A DNA stretch of 34,217 nt from Candidatus Methylacidiphilales bacterium (GTDB taxonomy: Bacteria; Pseudomonadota; Gammaproteobacteria; JASGCS01): assembly GCA_030054035.1 (NCBI GenBank), contig JASGCS010000012.1:7297-41513 (forward strand), given 5' to 3'. Shown piece by piece: positions 6,526 to 15,292 of this stretch (position 1 is its first letter; every line of letters begins with the position of its first letter). Made by a program: the position numbers and the translations under genes. The notes beneath the pieces are model-generated. The model worked only from the letters and a program-made list of their open reading frames with translations. It made no database searches and was not told where the DNA came from.

Positions 6526-7944
6526 ATGGTGAGACTAAAAATAGATGGTGGTATTATCCTTATTGGATTTGGTGCAGTTGGGAGAGGTCTATTACCACTC
6601 TTAGAAAGACACTTCATTTTTGATCCAAATAATGTAACTATTATATCCCCGAATAACTCGACATTACTAGAGGACTTGCGTGGTAAATATACTTACCTAG
6701 ATATTGGATTAGTAGAAGAAAACTATCAATCAATTTTAAGTCCAATCCTTAGCAAAGGAACTATGGTGATTAATGTCTCTGTTGATGTGTCAAGTGTCGC
6801 AATTATGGAACTATGTGAAAAATATTGCGCTCATTATATTGATACAGTAATTGAGCCATGGTCAGGATTTTATTTTAACCAGTCTTCTCCTCAACATGAA
6901 CGAACCAACTACGCATTAAGAAAAACGATGCTTGAATTTAAAAACAAACACCCAATGATAGCTACCCAAGTTAGTTGCTGTGGCGCAAACCCAGGCATGG
7001 TTAGTTGGTTTATTAAGAAAGCGTTGCTTACCATTGCACATGACACACAAAAATCAACTTCAATTCCAAAGTCAAGAAGAGATTGGGCGCAGTTAATGGA
7101 ATCACTTGGTGTCAAAGGCATTCATATTGCTGAACATGACTCTCAAAAAACAAACAAGGTTAGGCCAAGTAAATCATTTTGGAACACATGGTCAGTTGAC
7201 GGGCTTTTGAGCGAAGGTATGCAACCTGCTGAATTAGGTTGGGGGACGCATGAAATAAATTTTCCTACTAGGGGAAAAAGACATCCTGATAAAAAAGCCT
7301 GCGCTATTTATCTAGGTAGACCGGGAGCAAATACAAGAGTTTTGACCTGGTGTCCATCTGTAGGCGCACAATTTGGACTATTAGTTACACATAACGAATC
7401 TATAAGTGTCTCTGACTACTATACTTGTGAGAATGATTCAGGTGAAGTAAGATATCGGCCAACTGTCCATTACGCTTATTCACCATGTGAAGATGCCTGG
7501 ATGAGTCTTTCTCATCTATTTGCTAATCCTGGCTGGTTTCCTGACGATAAAAAAGTTATTGATGAAAATTCAATTATCTCAGGCGCCGATCAATTAGGAG
7601 TATTGCTGTTTGGCCATAAAAAAAATGCTTACTGGTACGGATCAACACTTACGCACCAACAAGCCACCGAAGCCGCACCTCAACAAAGTGCTACAGTTCT
7701 ACAAGTTACTTCTTCAATAGTAGCTGGAATTAGTTGGATTCTTACCAATCCAAATAGTGGTGTGGTAGAAACTGACGAGATGGACTTTTCATATTGTCTT
7801 GAAGTTCAGAAATCCTACTTAGGTGATATATCTGGCCACTACACTGACTGGACACCATTGCATAACAGACCCTTCTTATTTGATGAGCTTTTAGATACTA
7901 CTGATCCTTGGCAATTCACTAATGTACTGGTAGATAACAATTAA
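6526..7944 (+). CDS. hss: Homospermidine synthase
   Basis: NAD-dependent enzyme that makes sym-homospermidine from two putrescines (or from putrescine and spermidine). The Rossmann motif IILIGFGAVGRGLLPLLERH lies at about residues 10-29. Other recognised family segments are WSGFYF near 113-118, SCCGANPGMVSWF near 150-162, and AELGWGTHE near 236-244. The length of 472 aa matches the bacterial family (about 470-480). It is a single gene: upstream is the tRNA on the other strand, and downstream it converges on the aldolase gene with a 9-nt gap and no visible terminator. Together with the two polyamine-binding proteins in the window it points to a cell that takes up putrescine and uses homospermidine. 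Confidence 0.93.
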   Translation: MVRLKIDGGIILIGFGAVGRGLLPLLERHFIFDPNNVTIISPNNSTLLEDLRGKYTYLDIGLVEENYQSILSPILSKGTMVINVSVDVSSVAIMELCEKYCAHYIDTVIEPWSGFYFNQSSPQHERTNYALRKTMLEFKNKHPMIATQVSCCGANPGMVSWFIKKALLTIAHDTQKSTSIPKSRRDWAQLMESLGVKGIHIAEHDSQKTNKVRPSKSFWNTWSVDGLLSEGMQPAELGWGTHEINFPTRGKRHPDKKACAIYLGRPGANTRVLTWCPSVGAQFGLLVTHNESISVSDYYTCENDSGEVRYRPTVHYAYSPCEDAWMSLSHLFANPGWFPDDKKVIDENSIISGADQLGVLLFGHKKNAYWYGSTLTHQQATEAAPQQSATVLQVTSSIVAGISWILTNPNSGVVETDEMDFSYCLEVQKSYLGDISGHYTDWTPLHNRPFLFDELLDTTDPWQFTNVLVDNN

Positions 7945-7953
7945 ATCTGAGCG

Positions 7954-8715
7954 TTATCGAAATTGCTTAATTTGTTCTAACGACTTATTTTTAATATTTG
8001 CAAGATCATTTCCAATTGATACAAAACGATACCCACATTCAAAAGCCCATACTGCAGAATCTGAATTTGCAACTACAGTACCTAGACTGATTTTTTTTTG
8101 TTTGCACAGCAACCCAACTTGTTTCATTATTGAAAGCACTTCTGGATGTTGCGTATTTCCAGCAAAACCTAAATCCACAGACAGGTCACCAGGTCCTATA
8201 AAAACGCCAGAAATCCCTTCCACAGCAGAGATAGAAATCAGTGAGTCAATTGCGGACTTCGTTTCTAACTGGGCATAAAGCCCAAGTTCTTGATTTATTT
8301 TTGAAAAATAATGTTCTCTTGTGGCAAAACGAGAACCACGATGCATCATTGCATACCCTCTTCTACCCTGAGGTGGATATAACGCGCTTTGAACTATAGA
8401 CTGGGCTTGTTCTACTGTTTGAATAAAGGGAAACAATAAATTCATAGCTCCCGCATCCAGCGCTTGTTTAATTACAGTTTCATTATGATTTTGCAATCTA
8501 ACAATAGCTACAGTTCCATTTGACTCAATTGCTCTAATTAAATCTCCAAGCACATAAGGCTGAGCGCTACCATGTTCTACATCTATCACGATATAATCGT
8601 AGCCAACATAAGAAAGTAACTCTGCAATAATAGGACTCCCAGACATAAGCCAACCACCGACAAGTGAAGGTTTCTGATTTAACAATAGTTTAAATTTATT
8701 ATTCCATTCATTCAT
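7954..8715 (-). CDS. HpcH/HpaI-family class II aldolase, candidate 2-keto-3-deoxy-6-sulfogluconate aldolase
   Basis: Metal-dependent pyruvate aldolase of 253 aa. The catalytic and metal residues of HpcH/HpaI are present: Asp45 and His48 (IDVEHG), Arg73 (VRLQ), Glu151 (AQLETK) and Asp177 (IGPGDLS). The family splits 2-keto-3-deoxy sugar acids or hydroxy-oxo diacids into pyruvate and an aldehyde. The start is supported by GGAG 8 nt upstream. It follows the IlvD-type dehydratase by 18 nt in one transcript, so it should cleave the dehydratase product. Sulfo-Entner-Doudoroff loci use this family for KDSG cleavage to pyruvate plus sulfolactaldehyde; 2-keto-3-deoxy-rhamnonate or -arabonate aldolase are the alternatives. 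Substrate is inferred from the desulfonation genes nearby. Confidence 0.85.
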   Translation of the reverse strand: MNEWNNKFKLLLNQKPSLVGGWLMSGSPIIAELLSYVGYDYIVIDVEHGSAQPYVLGDLIRAIESNGTVAIVRLQNHNETVIKQALDAGAMNLLFPFIQTVEQAQSIVQSALYPPQGRRGYAMMHRGSRFATREHYFSKINQELGLYAQLETKSAIDSLISISAVEGISGVFIGPGDLSVDLGFAGNTQHPEVLSIMKQVGLLCKQKKISLGTVVANSDSAVWAFECGYRFVSIGNDLANIKNKSLEQIKQFR

Positions 8716-8733
8716 AATGTATCTCCAAGAGTT

Positions 8734-10449
8734 CTAAAATATAATTGGATCACTTGCGTTATTTTTTCCCAGCATAAAATCAAAATCACAGCCTACATGT
8801 GCTTGTTGCACTGAGCGCTGGTATAGCGAAAGATATCCTCTAGTTGCCAATTCCTTATGTTTAAAAGTTTTTGATCTTTTTTCCATTTCACTATCACTAA
8901 TATGTAATTGCAATAATTCACGAGAAACACTAATCTCAATCTCATCACCTTGTTGGACTAACCCCAACGGTCCACCAATTGCAGATTCAGGTGACACATG
9001 TAATACACAAGTGCCAAAATGTGTTCCACTCATTCTCGCATCACTAATTCGTACTAGATCTCTAACTCCTTTTGATAGAAGTTTTTTTGGAATAGGTAAT
9101 CCTCCCCATTCTGGCATTCCCGGCGCTCCAACTGGGCCTGCGTTTTTCAAAACTAAAACACTTCTCTCAGTAATCATTAAGTCATCGCTGTCAATTTTAT
9201 TTTGCAACTCATCCATAGACTCAAACACCACCGCCATCCCACGATGCTCCATCAAGGATGGAGTTGCGGCAACAGGTTTTATAACCGCGCCATTAGGACA
9301 AAGGTTTCCATACAATGCTGTTAATGTACTATATGAACTGAGCGGTTGTTCAAGTGGTAAAACAACTTTATCATTGTAGATTTTAGCCTGTGCGAGTCTC
9401 GTTTCCAGCCGCTCACCGGTAACCATCTCGGCACTAAGATCAAGTAAATGTTTAATTCTTAATTGAATAGCAAGTAAGCCACCAGCGTTATGTAGATCTT
9501 CCATAAGATATTCTCCAGCAGGCATAAGATTTGCGATGACCGGAACTTTTGCAACAGCGTTTGAAATCTTTTTTAGATCAATTGATAAGCCTAGTCGGTT
9601 AACCATCGCTATTAGATGAATGACTGCGTTAGTAGAGCCTCCCAGTGAACCATAAACTGTAATTGCATTATGAACAGCCTTTTCAGTTACAATTGTAGAA
9701 GGAGTAATTTTTTTTAATGCAAGATTGACGGCAAGTTCTCCACTGTGCGCGCAGATTCTTCCATGTGCAGAATCTACTGCAGGTGTAGTAGAAGCATTGG
9801 CAAGCGTTAACCCAAGCGCTTCGGCTATACAAGCCATTGTGGAAGCAGTACCCATGGTATTACATGTCCCAGCAGAACGAGTCATAGTCTCTTCTAATAA
9901 TAACCAATCTTCTTTACTAACTTCGCCAGCTTGTTTGGCGTCCCAATATTTTCTGGTATGAGTACCAGTGCCTATTTTTATACCTTTAAAACTGCCATTT
10001 ATAGTTGCACCAGCCGGAACTACGACACATGGAAGATTTGCAGAAAAAGCGCCCATCAACAATCCTGGAATGGTTTTATCGCAACCACCTAACAAAACTA
10101 CTGCATCAAGTGGGTGTGAAAGAATTAACTCTTCAGCTTCCATCGCTAATAAATTTCTATATAACATGGTAGTTGGTTTAACCATTACTTCACTTAAAGA
10201 AAGAGCTGGCAATTCTAAAGGAAACCCTCCCGATCTTATAATTCCTTCTCTTATAAATTTGACCGATTGAGGAAAATGACTATGACAAGTGCTAATTTCA
10301 CTCCAGGTTGAGATAATCCCTATCACTGGTTTACCTATATATGAGCTTCTTGAATAGCCTACTTGTGCGAGCCGTTGTCTATGAGCAAAACCCCTCATTG
10401 AGTCTGAATTAAACCAGTATTCACTTCGTAATTTGTTGAGTTTACTCAT
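8734..10449 (-). CDS. IlvD/Edd-family sugar-acid dehydratase, candidate 6-deoxy-6-sulfogluconate dehydratase
   Basis: Iron-sulfur dehydratase of 571 aa that removes water from a sugar acid to give a 2-keto-3-deoxy acid. The cluster-ligand cysteines are Cys55 (STCHSHF), Cys123 (GGCDKTIPG) and Cys196 (GTCNTMGTAST), the three-Cys pattern of [2Fe-2S] members. The C-terminal motif RISDARMSGTHFGTC and GGPLGLV are also present. The long C-terminal extension ending near GCDFDFML resembles L-arabinonate/xylonate dehydratases rather than IlvD of valine synthesis. It is divergent from the lactonase gene with a 35-bp gap, so both halves are probably controlled together. In the sulfo-ED reading it converts sulfogluconate to KDSG; an aldonate dehydratase for pentoses or deoxyhexoses is the alternative. 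Confidence 0.85.
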   Translation of the reverse strand: MSKLNKLRSEYWFNSDSMRGFAHRQRLAQVGYSRSSYIGKPVIGIISTWSEISTCHSHFPQSVKFIREGIIRSGGFPLELPALSLSEVMVKPTTMLYRNLLAMEAEELILSHPLDAVVLLGGCDKTIPGLLMGAFSANLPCVVVPAGATINGSFKGIKIGTGTHTRKYWDAKQAGEVSKEDWLLLEETMTRSAGTCNTMGTASTMACIAEALGLTLANASTTPAVDSAHGRICAHSGELAVNLALKKITPSTIVTEKAVHNAITVYGSLGGSTNAVIHLIAMVNRLGLSIDLKKISNAVAKVPVIANLMPAGEYLMEDLHNAGGLLAIQLRIKHLLDLSAEMVTGERLETRLAQAKIYNDKVVLPLEQPLSSYSTLTALYGNLCPNGAVIKPVAATPSLMEHRGMAVVFESMDELQNKIDSDDLMITERSVLVLKNAGPVGAPGMPEWGGLPIPKKLLSKGVRDLVRISDARMSGTHFGTCVLHVSPESAIGGPLGLVQQGDEIEISVSRELLQLHISDSEMEKRSKTFKHKELATRGYLSLYQRSVQQAHVGCDFDFMLGKNNASDPIIF

Positions 10450-10484
10450 TATAATATTTATAAATCATATATTACCTCATTTCT

Positions 10485-11351
10485 ATGACAAAATTTGAAT
10501 TACTAGTACCCACCCATTGCACCCTTGGAGAAAGTCCAAGATGGGATGAAATTAATAACTTAGTTTATTGGATTGATATACTAGAATGTAAAATTCATTG
10601 CTATTATGAAAAAACTGGTAAGCACACTTCGTATGTTTTACCTGAACCTATTGGATGTTTAGTCTTAGACAAAAAAGGTGGTTTGATACTTGCACTAAAA
10701 AGTGGAATTTACTATCTTGAATCTTTTAATCACACTCCACAATTAATCGCAACTTCTCCCGAAATACATCTCAAAGACAACCGATTTAATGACGGTAGGT
10801 GTGATGCGAGGGGAAGGCTTTTGATTGGCACCATATACCCACCAAAAGATAAAGGAGGTGCGAATTGCTACTCTTTTGATTTTGTTACTAATACCTTTAA
10901 ACTAATACAAGATGATTTAATGACGGCAAACGGAATAGCTTTTAGTTTAGATAATCAGACCTTGTATTTAGCTGACACACCTCGACATTGTATTTATTCC
11001 TATAATTACAATCTGGTTAGCGGGACTGTTAGTAACAAAAAAATATTCGCAAAATTTCAAGATGGAAAAGGAAGGCCAGATGGCGCTTCTATTGATAGTG
11101 ATAATTATTATTGGACTGCGCTTTATGATGGAAAAAGAATTGTTAGATTATCTCCATTAGGTGAAATCGCAGAGTCTTATGATTTTCCTTGTCAGTCCCC
11201 AACCATGGTTGCTTTCGGAGGAAAAAACTTAAAAACTATGTTTGTCACTTGTGTAGGTGAAAACGGAAAAAGTGGATTATATTGTTATGAAAGTCCCTTT
11301 ACGGGAGTAGTAGAATGGAGATGCAATGGAACAAGAATTTCAATTAACTAA
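10485..11351 (+). CDS. SMP-30/gluconolactonase-family lactonase, candidate sulfogluconolactonase
   Basis: Six-bladed beta-propeller lactonase of 288 aa that opens an aldonolactone to the acid. Metal-site residues of the family are visible: Glu16 (TLGESPRW), Asn102-Asp103 (DNRFNDGRCD), Asn149 (MTANGIAFS) and Asp199 (GRPDGASID). No signal peptide, so cytosolic. No Shine-Dalgarno is seen before ATG 10485; an AT-rich TATATT-like box lies just upstream, so a leaderless start is possible. The gene overlaps the SDR gene by 26 bp, which couples the lactonase to the dehydrogenase that makes its lactone. Substrate (6-deoxy-6-sulfogluconolactone against arabino-, xylono- or rhamnono-lactone) is inferred from neighbours only. 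Confidence 0.85.
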   Translation: MTKFELLVPTHCTLGESPRWDEINNLVYWIDILECKIHCYYEKTGKHTSYVLPEPIGCLVLDKKGGLILALKSGIYYLESFNHTPQLIATSPEIHLKDNRFNDGRCDARGRLLIGTIYPPKDKGGANCYSFDFVTNTFKLIQDDLMTANGIAFSLDNQTLYLADTPRHCIYSYNYNLVSGTVSNKKIFAKFQDGKGRPDGASIDSDNYYWTALYDGKRIVRLSPLGEIAESYDFPCQSPTMVAFGGKNLKTMFVTCVGENGKSGLYCYESPFTGVVEWRCNGTRISIN

Positions 11352-12102
11352 CCAATATCCAAGTCTAAAAGGGAAAAAAGTTTTTATAACTGGTGGTGGT
11401 ACGGGTATTGGAAGTTATCTTTCCGAGCATTTTTGTGCACAAGGCTCACTTGTTTCATTCATTGGGGTGAGTAAAGAGGTTGGGACGGCACATGCCAAAA
11501 AGCTTTCTTCTACCTACAACACATATTGTTCATTTGCTCCCTGCGATGTAAGAAATATTGAACAACTACAATCAAGTCTTGAAGTTGCGACAAAATTGAT
11601 GGGGGGACTTGATATTATTATAAACAACTCTGGAAATGATGAAAGACATACAATTGAAGAAGTTACACCCGATTATTGGGATAATTGTTTAAACATAAAC
11701 TTACGGCCACATTTTTTTACCATGCAAAAAGCCTTATCTTTATTTCCCGAACAAGGAGGAGTGATAATTAATATGGGTTCTATTGGATGGATGAGAGGTA
11801 GAACCGGCATCGTATGCTACACCACTTCCAAAGGCGCAATCCATGCACTAACACGAACAATGGCGAGAGAATTAGGAGTTAAAAATATTAGAGTAAATTC
11901 AGTTGTTCCTGGTGCAATTGTAACTCCAAAACAAAAAGCGCTTTGGCTCACTCCCGAATTAGACAAAATGTTCATAGATCTTCAGTGTCTTAAATTTAGA
12001 CTGACCCCGAATGATGTTGCCGCACTAACATTGTTTTTAACTTCAGATGACGCTCGTGCCATTGCTGGTCAAAGTTATGTTGTAGATGGTGGGATAGTTT
12101 AA
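11326..12102 (+). CDS. Short-chain dehydrogenase/reductase, candidate sulfoquinovose dehydrogenase
   Basis: Classical SDR of 258 aa. Cofactor motif TGGGTGIG (22-29), NNSG (100-103), catalytic Ser152, Tyr165 and Lys169 (YTTSK), and the C-terminal GQSYVVDGG are all intact. The strand that normally ends with the NAD-selecting Asp reads SFIGVSKE, with neither Asp nor a typical NADP Arg, so cofactor preference is open. The start at ATG 11326 has GGAG 5 nt upstream, inside the lactonase gene. Placed with a lactonase, dehydratase and aldolase, it should oxidise C1 of an aldose to the lactone. In sulfo-ED loci this step is an SDR acting on sulfoquinovose. L-arabinose, D-xylose or L-rhamnose dehydrogenase are alternatives. 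Confidence 0.85.
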   Translation: MEQEFQLTNQYPSLKGKKVFITGGGTGIGSYLSEHFCAQGSLVSFIGVSKEVGTAHAKKLSSTYNTYCSFAPCDVRNIEQLQSSLEVATKLMGGLDIIINNSGNDERHTIEEVTPDYWDNCLNINLRPHFFTMQKALSLFPEQGGVIINMGSIGWMRGRTGIVCYTTSKGAIHALTRTMARELGVKNIRVNSVVPGAIVTPKQKALWLTPELDKMFIDLQCLKFRLTPNDVAALTLFLTSDDARAIAGQSYVVDGGIV

Positions 12103-12186
12103 AACCAATTATCTAACTACAGAATATTAATTGTCTAGTGTAAAATAAAAGCACATAAACAACCATACTTAAAGGAAGGTAGCTGT

Positions 12187-13347
12187 ATGAAAAATAAAAT
12201 TATTACATCACTTGTATTACTAACCACTATGTCACTAATGATGGCTTGTGGTAAAAAAAATGACGAAAACACACTCGGTAAAGGAGAGGGTCAGGTTGAT
12301 ATTGTTGCTTGGCCAGGTTACATTGAGCGAGGTGAGACAGACAAATCCTATGATTGGGTAACTGCATTTGAAACCGCTACTTCTTGCAAAGTTAATGTTA
12401 AAACTGCAGGGACATCTGATGAAATGGTGGCTTTAATGAATCAAGGAGGATTTGATTTAGTAACAGCTTCTGGAGATGCTTCCTTACGATTGATTTCTGG
12501 TGGAAAAGTAAGGTCAATCAACACTGCTCTAATTCCTAGCTGGAACAAAGTTCTTCCTCAGCTACAAAATGGGCCATGGCACACGGTAGATGGGAAACAT
12601 TACGGAACTCCTTATCAGTTGGGCATAAATGTGCTAATGTACAACACCAAAGTATTTAAAGAAGCCCCAACTTCTTGGTCAGTAGTTTTTGAAGAGCAAA
12701 AACTTCCAGATGGTAAATCTAACAAGAACAGAGTGCAGGCCTATGATGGTGCGATTTACATTGCTGATGCTGCTTTATATTTAATGTCTGCAAAGCCAGA
12801 ATTAGGTATCAAGGACCCATATGAACTCACCGAAGAACAATACTCAGCCGTTATTGAATTGCTGAAAAATCAAAGGAAAATTGTTCCAAAATATTGGCAT
12901 GATGCAACAGTACAAACAGAAGATTTTAAAAAAGAAGGAATTGTTGCGTCAGGATCTTGGCCATTTCAGGTCAATTTATTAGTAGCAGCCAAAGCTCCGG
13001 TTTCGAGCACTATCCCAAAAGAAGGTGCAACGGGTTGGGCTGATACCACCATGATGCATGCAAATGCACAACATCCCAATTGCGCATATCTTTGGATGGA
13101 ACATTCTTTAAATGTTAAAGTTCAAGGAGATATTTCAGCATGGTTTGGTTCTCTCCCAGTAAGAGAAGACGCATGTATGAATAATGCACTGCTAGGTCAA
13201 GAAGGTTGTAAAACAAATGGTTGGGATCATTTATCTAGTATTAAATTCTGGAAAACACCAACCACAACTTGTCCTACCCAAGGTAACAAGTGTGTCCCTT
13301 ATGATCGATGGGCGAAAGACTTTATCGCAATCATGAGTGGTACATAA
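12187..13347 (+). CDS. ydcS: YdcS-type ABC transporter substrate-binding lipoprotein
   Basis: Periplasmic binding protein of 386 aa, closely resembling E. coli YdcS along its length: VDIVAWPGYIERG near 36-48, YDWVTAFE, GGFDLVTASGDASLRLI, GTPYQLGINVLMYNT, LPDGKSNKNRVQAYDG, AWFGSLPVRE and the end WAKDFIAIMSGT. Residues 1-21 form a lipoprotein signal (MMAC lipobox). Start supported by AAGGAAGG about 7 nt upstream. YdcSTUV is classed as a polyamine-family importer and has been tied to putrescine use. The 84-nt gap after the SDR gene and its own strong ribosome site suggest separate or boosted expression. Because it sits inside the sugar-acid cluster, import of a sulfonated sugar cannot be excluded. 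Confidence 0.9.
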   Translation: MKNKIITSLVLLTTMSLMMACGKKNDENTLGKGEGQVDIVAWPGYIERGETDKSYDWVTAFETATSCKVNVKTAGTSDEMVALMNQGGFDLVTASGDASLRLISGGKVRSINTALIPSWNKVLPQLQNGPWHTVDGKHYGTPYQLGINVLMYNTKVFKEAPTSWSVVFEEQKLPDGKSNKNRVQAYDGAIYIADAALYLMSAKPELGIKDPYELTEEQYSAVIELLKNQRKIVPKYWHDATVQTEDFKKEGIVASGSWPFQVNLLVAAKAPVSSTIPKEGATGWADTTMMHANAQHPNCAYLWMEHSLNVKVQGDISAWFGSLPVREDACMNNALLGQEGCKTNGWDHLSSIKFWKTPTTTCPTQGNKCVPYDRWAKDFIAIMSGT

Positions 13348-13364
13348 CGAATAAACAGGAATAA

Positions 13365-14375
13365 ATGAACACCGCTGTATGCTTTGAGCAGGTATATAAA
13401 AAATATAACTCGCATGAAGCTATCAGCGGTGTTTCTTTTTCAGTACAAGAGGGTGAATTTTTTAGTTTACTCGGCCCCTCAGGATCAGGCAAAACTACTT
13501 GTTTAAAATTAATTGCTGGTTTTGAACAGCCTAGCAATGGTAGTATTAAAATTTTTGAACAAGATATAAAAAACATACCACCGTATCGCAGACCTCTCAA
13601 TACAGTATTTCAAGATTACGCATTATTCCCTCACTTGACCGTTTTGGAAAATGTAGCATTTGGATTAATGGTGCGATCAGTTTCAAAATCTAAAAGAGAA
13701 TCACAAGCTTTAGAAACTCTTGAATTAGTAAAATTAAATGGGTATGCGAATAAAAAACCACATGAGCTATCTGGTGGTCAACGTCAACGCGTTGCACTTG
13801 CTAGAGTCCTAATTCTCAAACCAAAGATATTATTACTTGATGAACCACTCGGTGCGCTTGATTTAAAATTGCGTGAGGAAATGCAACTAGAACTAACACA
13901 ATTACATCGCAATCTAAATATTTGTTTCATTTATGTAACTCACGATCAAGGTGAGGCGCTTTCAATGAGTAATCGAATTGCGGTTTTTAATAAAGGCACT
14001 ATTGAACAAATCGCAATACCTAAGGCACTTTACAATTCCCCTAGCAATGAGTTTGTAGCTAAATTTATTGGTATTTCAACTATTATCCCCTCACCATTTG
14101 CAATAAAACACAATTTGCCCCCAGCTACGTATCTTTTACGGCCAGAACAAATATTCGTCACTAAGTCTCCTTCACAACTATCTCCAGATTTTATTCAACT
14201 AAAAGCAGAAATAGATACCATTAACTACCAAGGTAGAACTACTCAAATTCTTTGCCATGTGGAAAATATCTTATTTAAATTGGAAGCCCCCTCAAACATT
14301 CCCATCGCATTACAAGATACTATTTATTTTTATTGGAATAAAAACCACATGCACAAGATTTCTGTCGCTTCATGA
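13365..14375 (+). CDS. ydcT: ABC transporter ATP-binding protein (YdcT/PotA type)
   Basis: Cytosolic ATPase that powers the importer encoded around it. Walker A LGPSGSGKTT (36-45), Q-loop Gln83 (FQDYALFPH), signature LSGGQ (135-139), Walker B LLLDEP with Asp159 and Glu160, and switch His193 (VTHDQGEA) are all intact. A C-terminal TOBE-like domain follows from about residue 240, as in PotA. Length 336 aa. AGGA lies a few nt before the ATG. It overlaps the next permease gene by 4 nt (ATGA). Confidence 0.95.
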   Translation: MNTAVCFEQVYKKYNSHEAISGVSFSVQEGEFFSLLGPSGSGKTTCLKLIAGFEQPSNGSIKIFEQDIKNIPPYRRPLNTVFQDYALFPHLTVLENVAFGLMVRSVSKSKRESQALETLELVKLNGYANKKPHELSGGQRQRVALARVLILKPKILLLDEPLGALDLKLREEMQLELTQLHRNLNICFIYVTHDQGEALSMSNRIAVFNKGTIEQIAIPKALYNSPSNEFVAKFIGISTIIPSPFAIKHNLPPATYLLRPEQIFVTKSPSQLSPDFIQLKAEIDTINYQGRTTQILCHVENILFKLEAPSNIPIALQDTIYFYWNKNHMHKISVAS

Positions 14376-15292
14376 AATCTTCAATAGCTACTCATATTTC
14401 AGACTACTTCTACTACCGAACCACAGTATCTGTTTTTCTATTACTAACTCCAGTTATACTCTGGGTAGGGATTATTTATGGTGGTTCGTTACTTTCTATG
14501 TTAAGTTTAAGTTTTTTTAGCACTGATCCTTTCACAGGTTCAATAAATTACACATTGACAATGCAGAATTTTATTGATATCGTTACAATTAAAACTCATA
14601 AGGAAATAATTTTACGAACTGTTATTTTTTCTACATTAGTTACGATTTGCGCGGCGCTCATTGCCATTCCGCTTGGATACACTTTTGTGTTTCTCACTCC
14701 TAATAAATTTAAACCATTTATTTTTTTAGCCATATTGCTACCATTATGGTCAAGTTACTTAGTGCGTGTTTACGCTTGGAAATTAATCCTCGCTAAGGAA
14801 GGAGTCATCACATGGCTCTCAGAAAAAACCCATACCGAATCAATACTGCAAGGTGTTCTAGATATTCCAATAATTGGTGGAAACTCACTTTCATTTAGTT
14901 ACATCGGTACTTTCCTAGTTTTTCTTTATTTATGGCTACCTTTTATGATTTTGCCAATTATCGCCTCAATAGAACGAATTCCCAAAAATGTCCTTCAAGC
15001 TTCTTGGGACCTAGGTGCCAATCAATGGAAGACTTTTTTAAAAGTAGTCATACCACTAATTATCCCTGGTATTGTAGCTGGATCAATATTCACATTTTCA
15101 CTTACACTCGGAGACTATATCACCCCTCAAATTGTCGGAAACTCAAGACCATTAATTGGCCAATACATCTATATTCTGCAAACCTCTAATGGAAACATAC
15201 CTCTTGCCGCGGCATTTTCCTTCATACCTATCATTGTGATGGGGGTATATTTAATTATCGCTAAAAGATTAGGTGCTTTTGATGCGCTTTGA
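14372..15292 (+). CDS. ydcU: ABC transporter permease (YdcU/PotB type)
   Basis: Inner-membrane permease of 306 aa with about six transmembrane segments. The conserved cytoplasmic loop that contacts the ATPase is visible as LQASWDLGANQWKTFLKVVIP near 208-228, the EAA-like motif of this class, followed by LGDYITPQIVG near 248-258, a hallmark of polyamine-type permeases. Translationally coupled to the ATPase gene upstream (ATGA overlap) and to the second permease downstream. Confidence 0.93.
   Translation: MKSSIATHISDYFYYRTTVSVFLLLTPVILWVGIIYGGSLLSMLSLSFFSTDPFTGSINYTLTMQNFIDIVTIKTHKEIILRTVIFSTLVTICAALIAIPLGYTFVFLTPNKFKPFIFLAILLPLWSSYLVRVYAWKLILAKEGVITWLSEKTHTESILQGVLDIPIIGGNSLSFSYIGTFLVFLYLWLPFMILPIIASIERIPKNVLQASWDLGANQWKTFLKVVIPLIIPGIVAGSIFTFSLTLGDYITPQIVGNSRPLIGQYIYILQTSNGNIPLAAAFSFIPIIVMGVYLIIAKRLGAFDAL

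Noticed and set aside
8734-10449. IlvD of branched-chain amino-acid synthesis
   Set aside because: C-terminal extension and the aldolase/lactonase neighbours point to a sugar-acid dehydratase; no ilv genes are nearby.
15273-15281. Upstream GTG start for the second permease
   Set aside because: ATG 15282 has AGG at proper spacing; the GTG would add three residues with no ribosome site.
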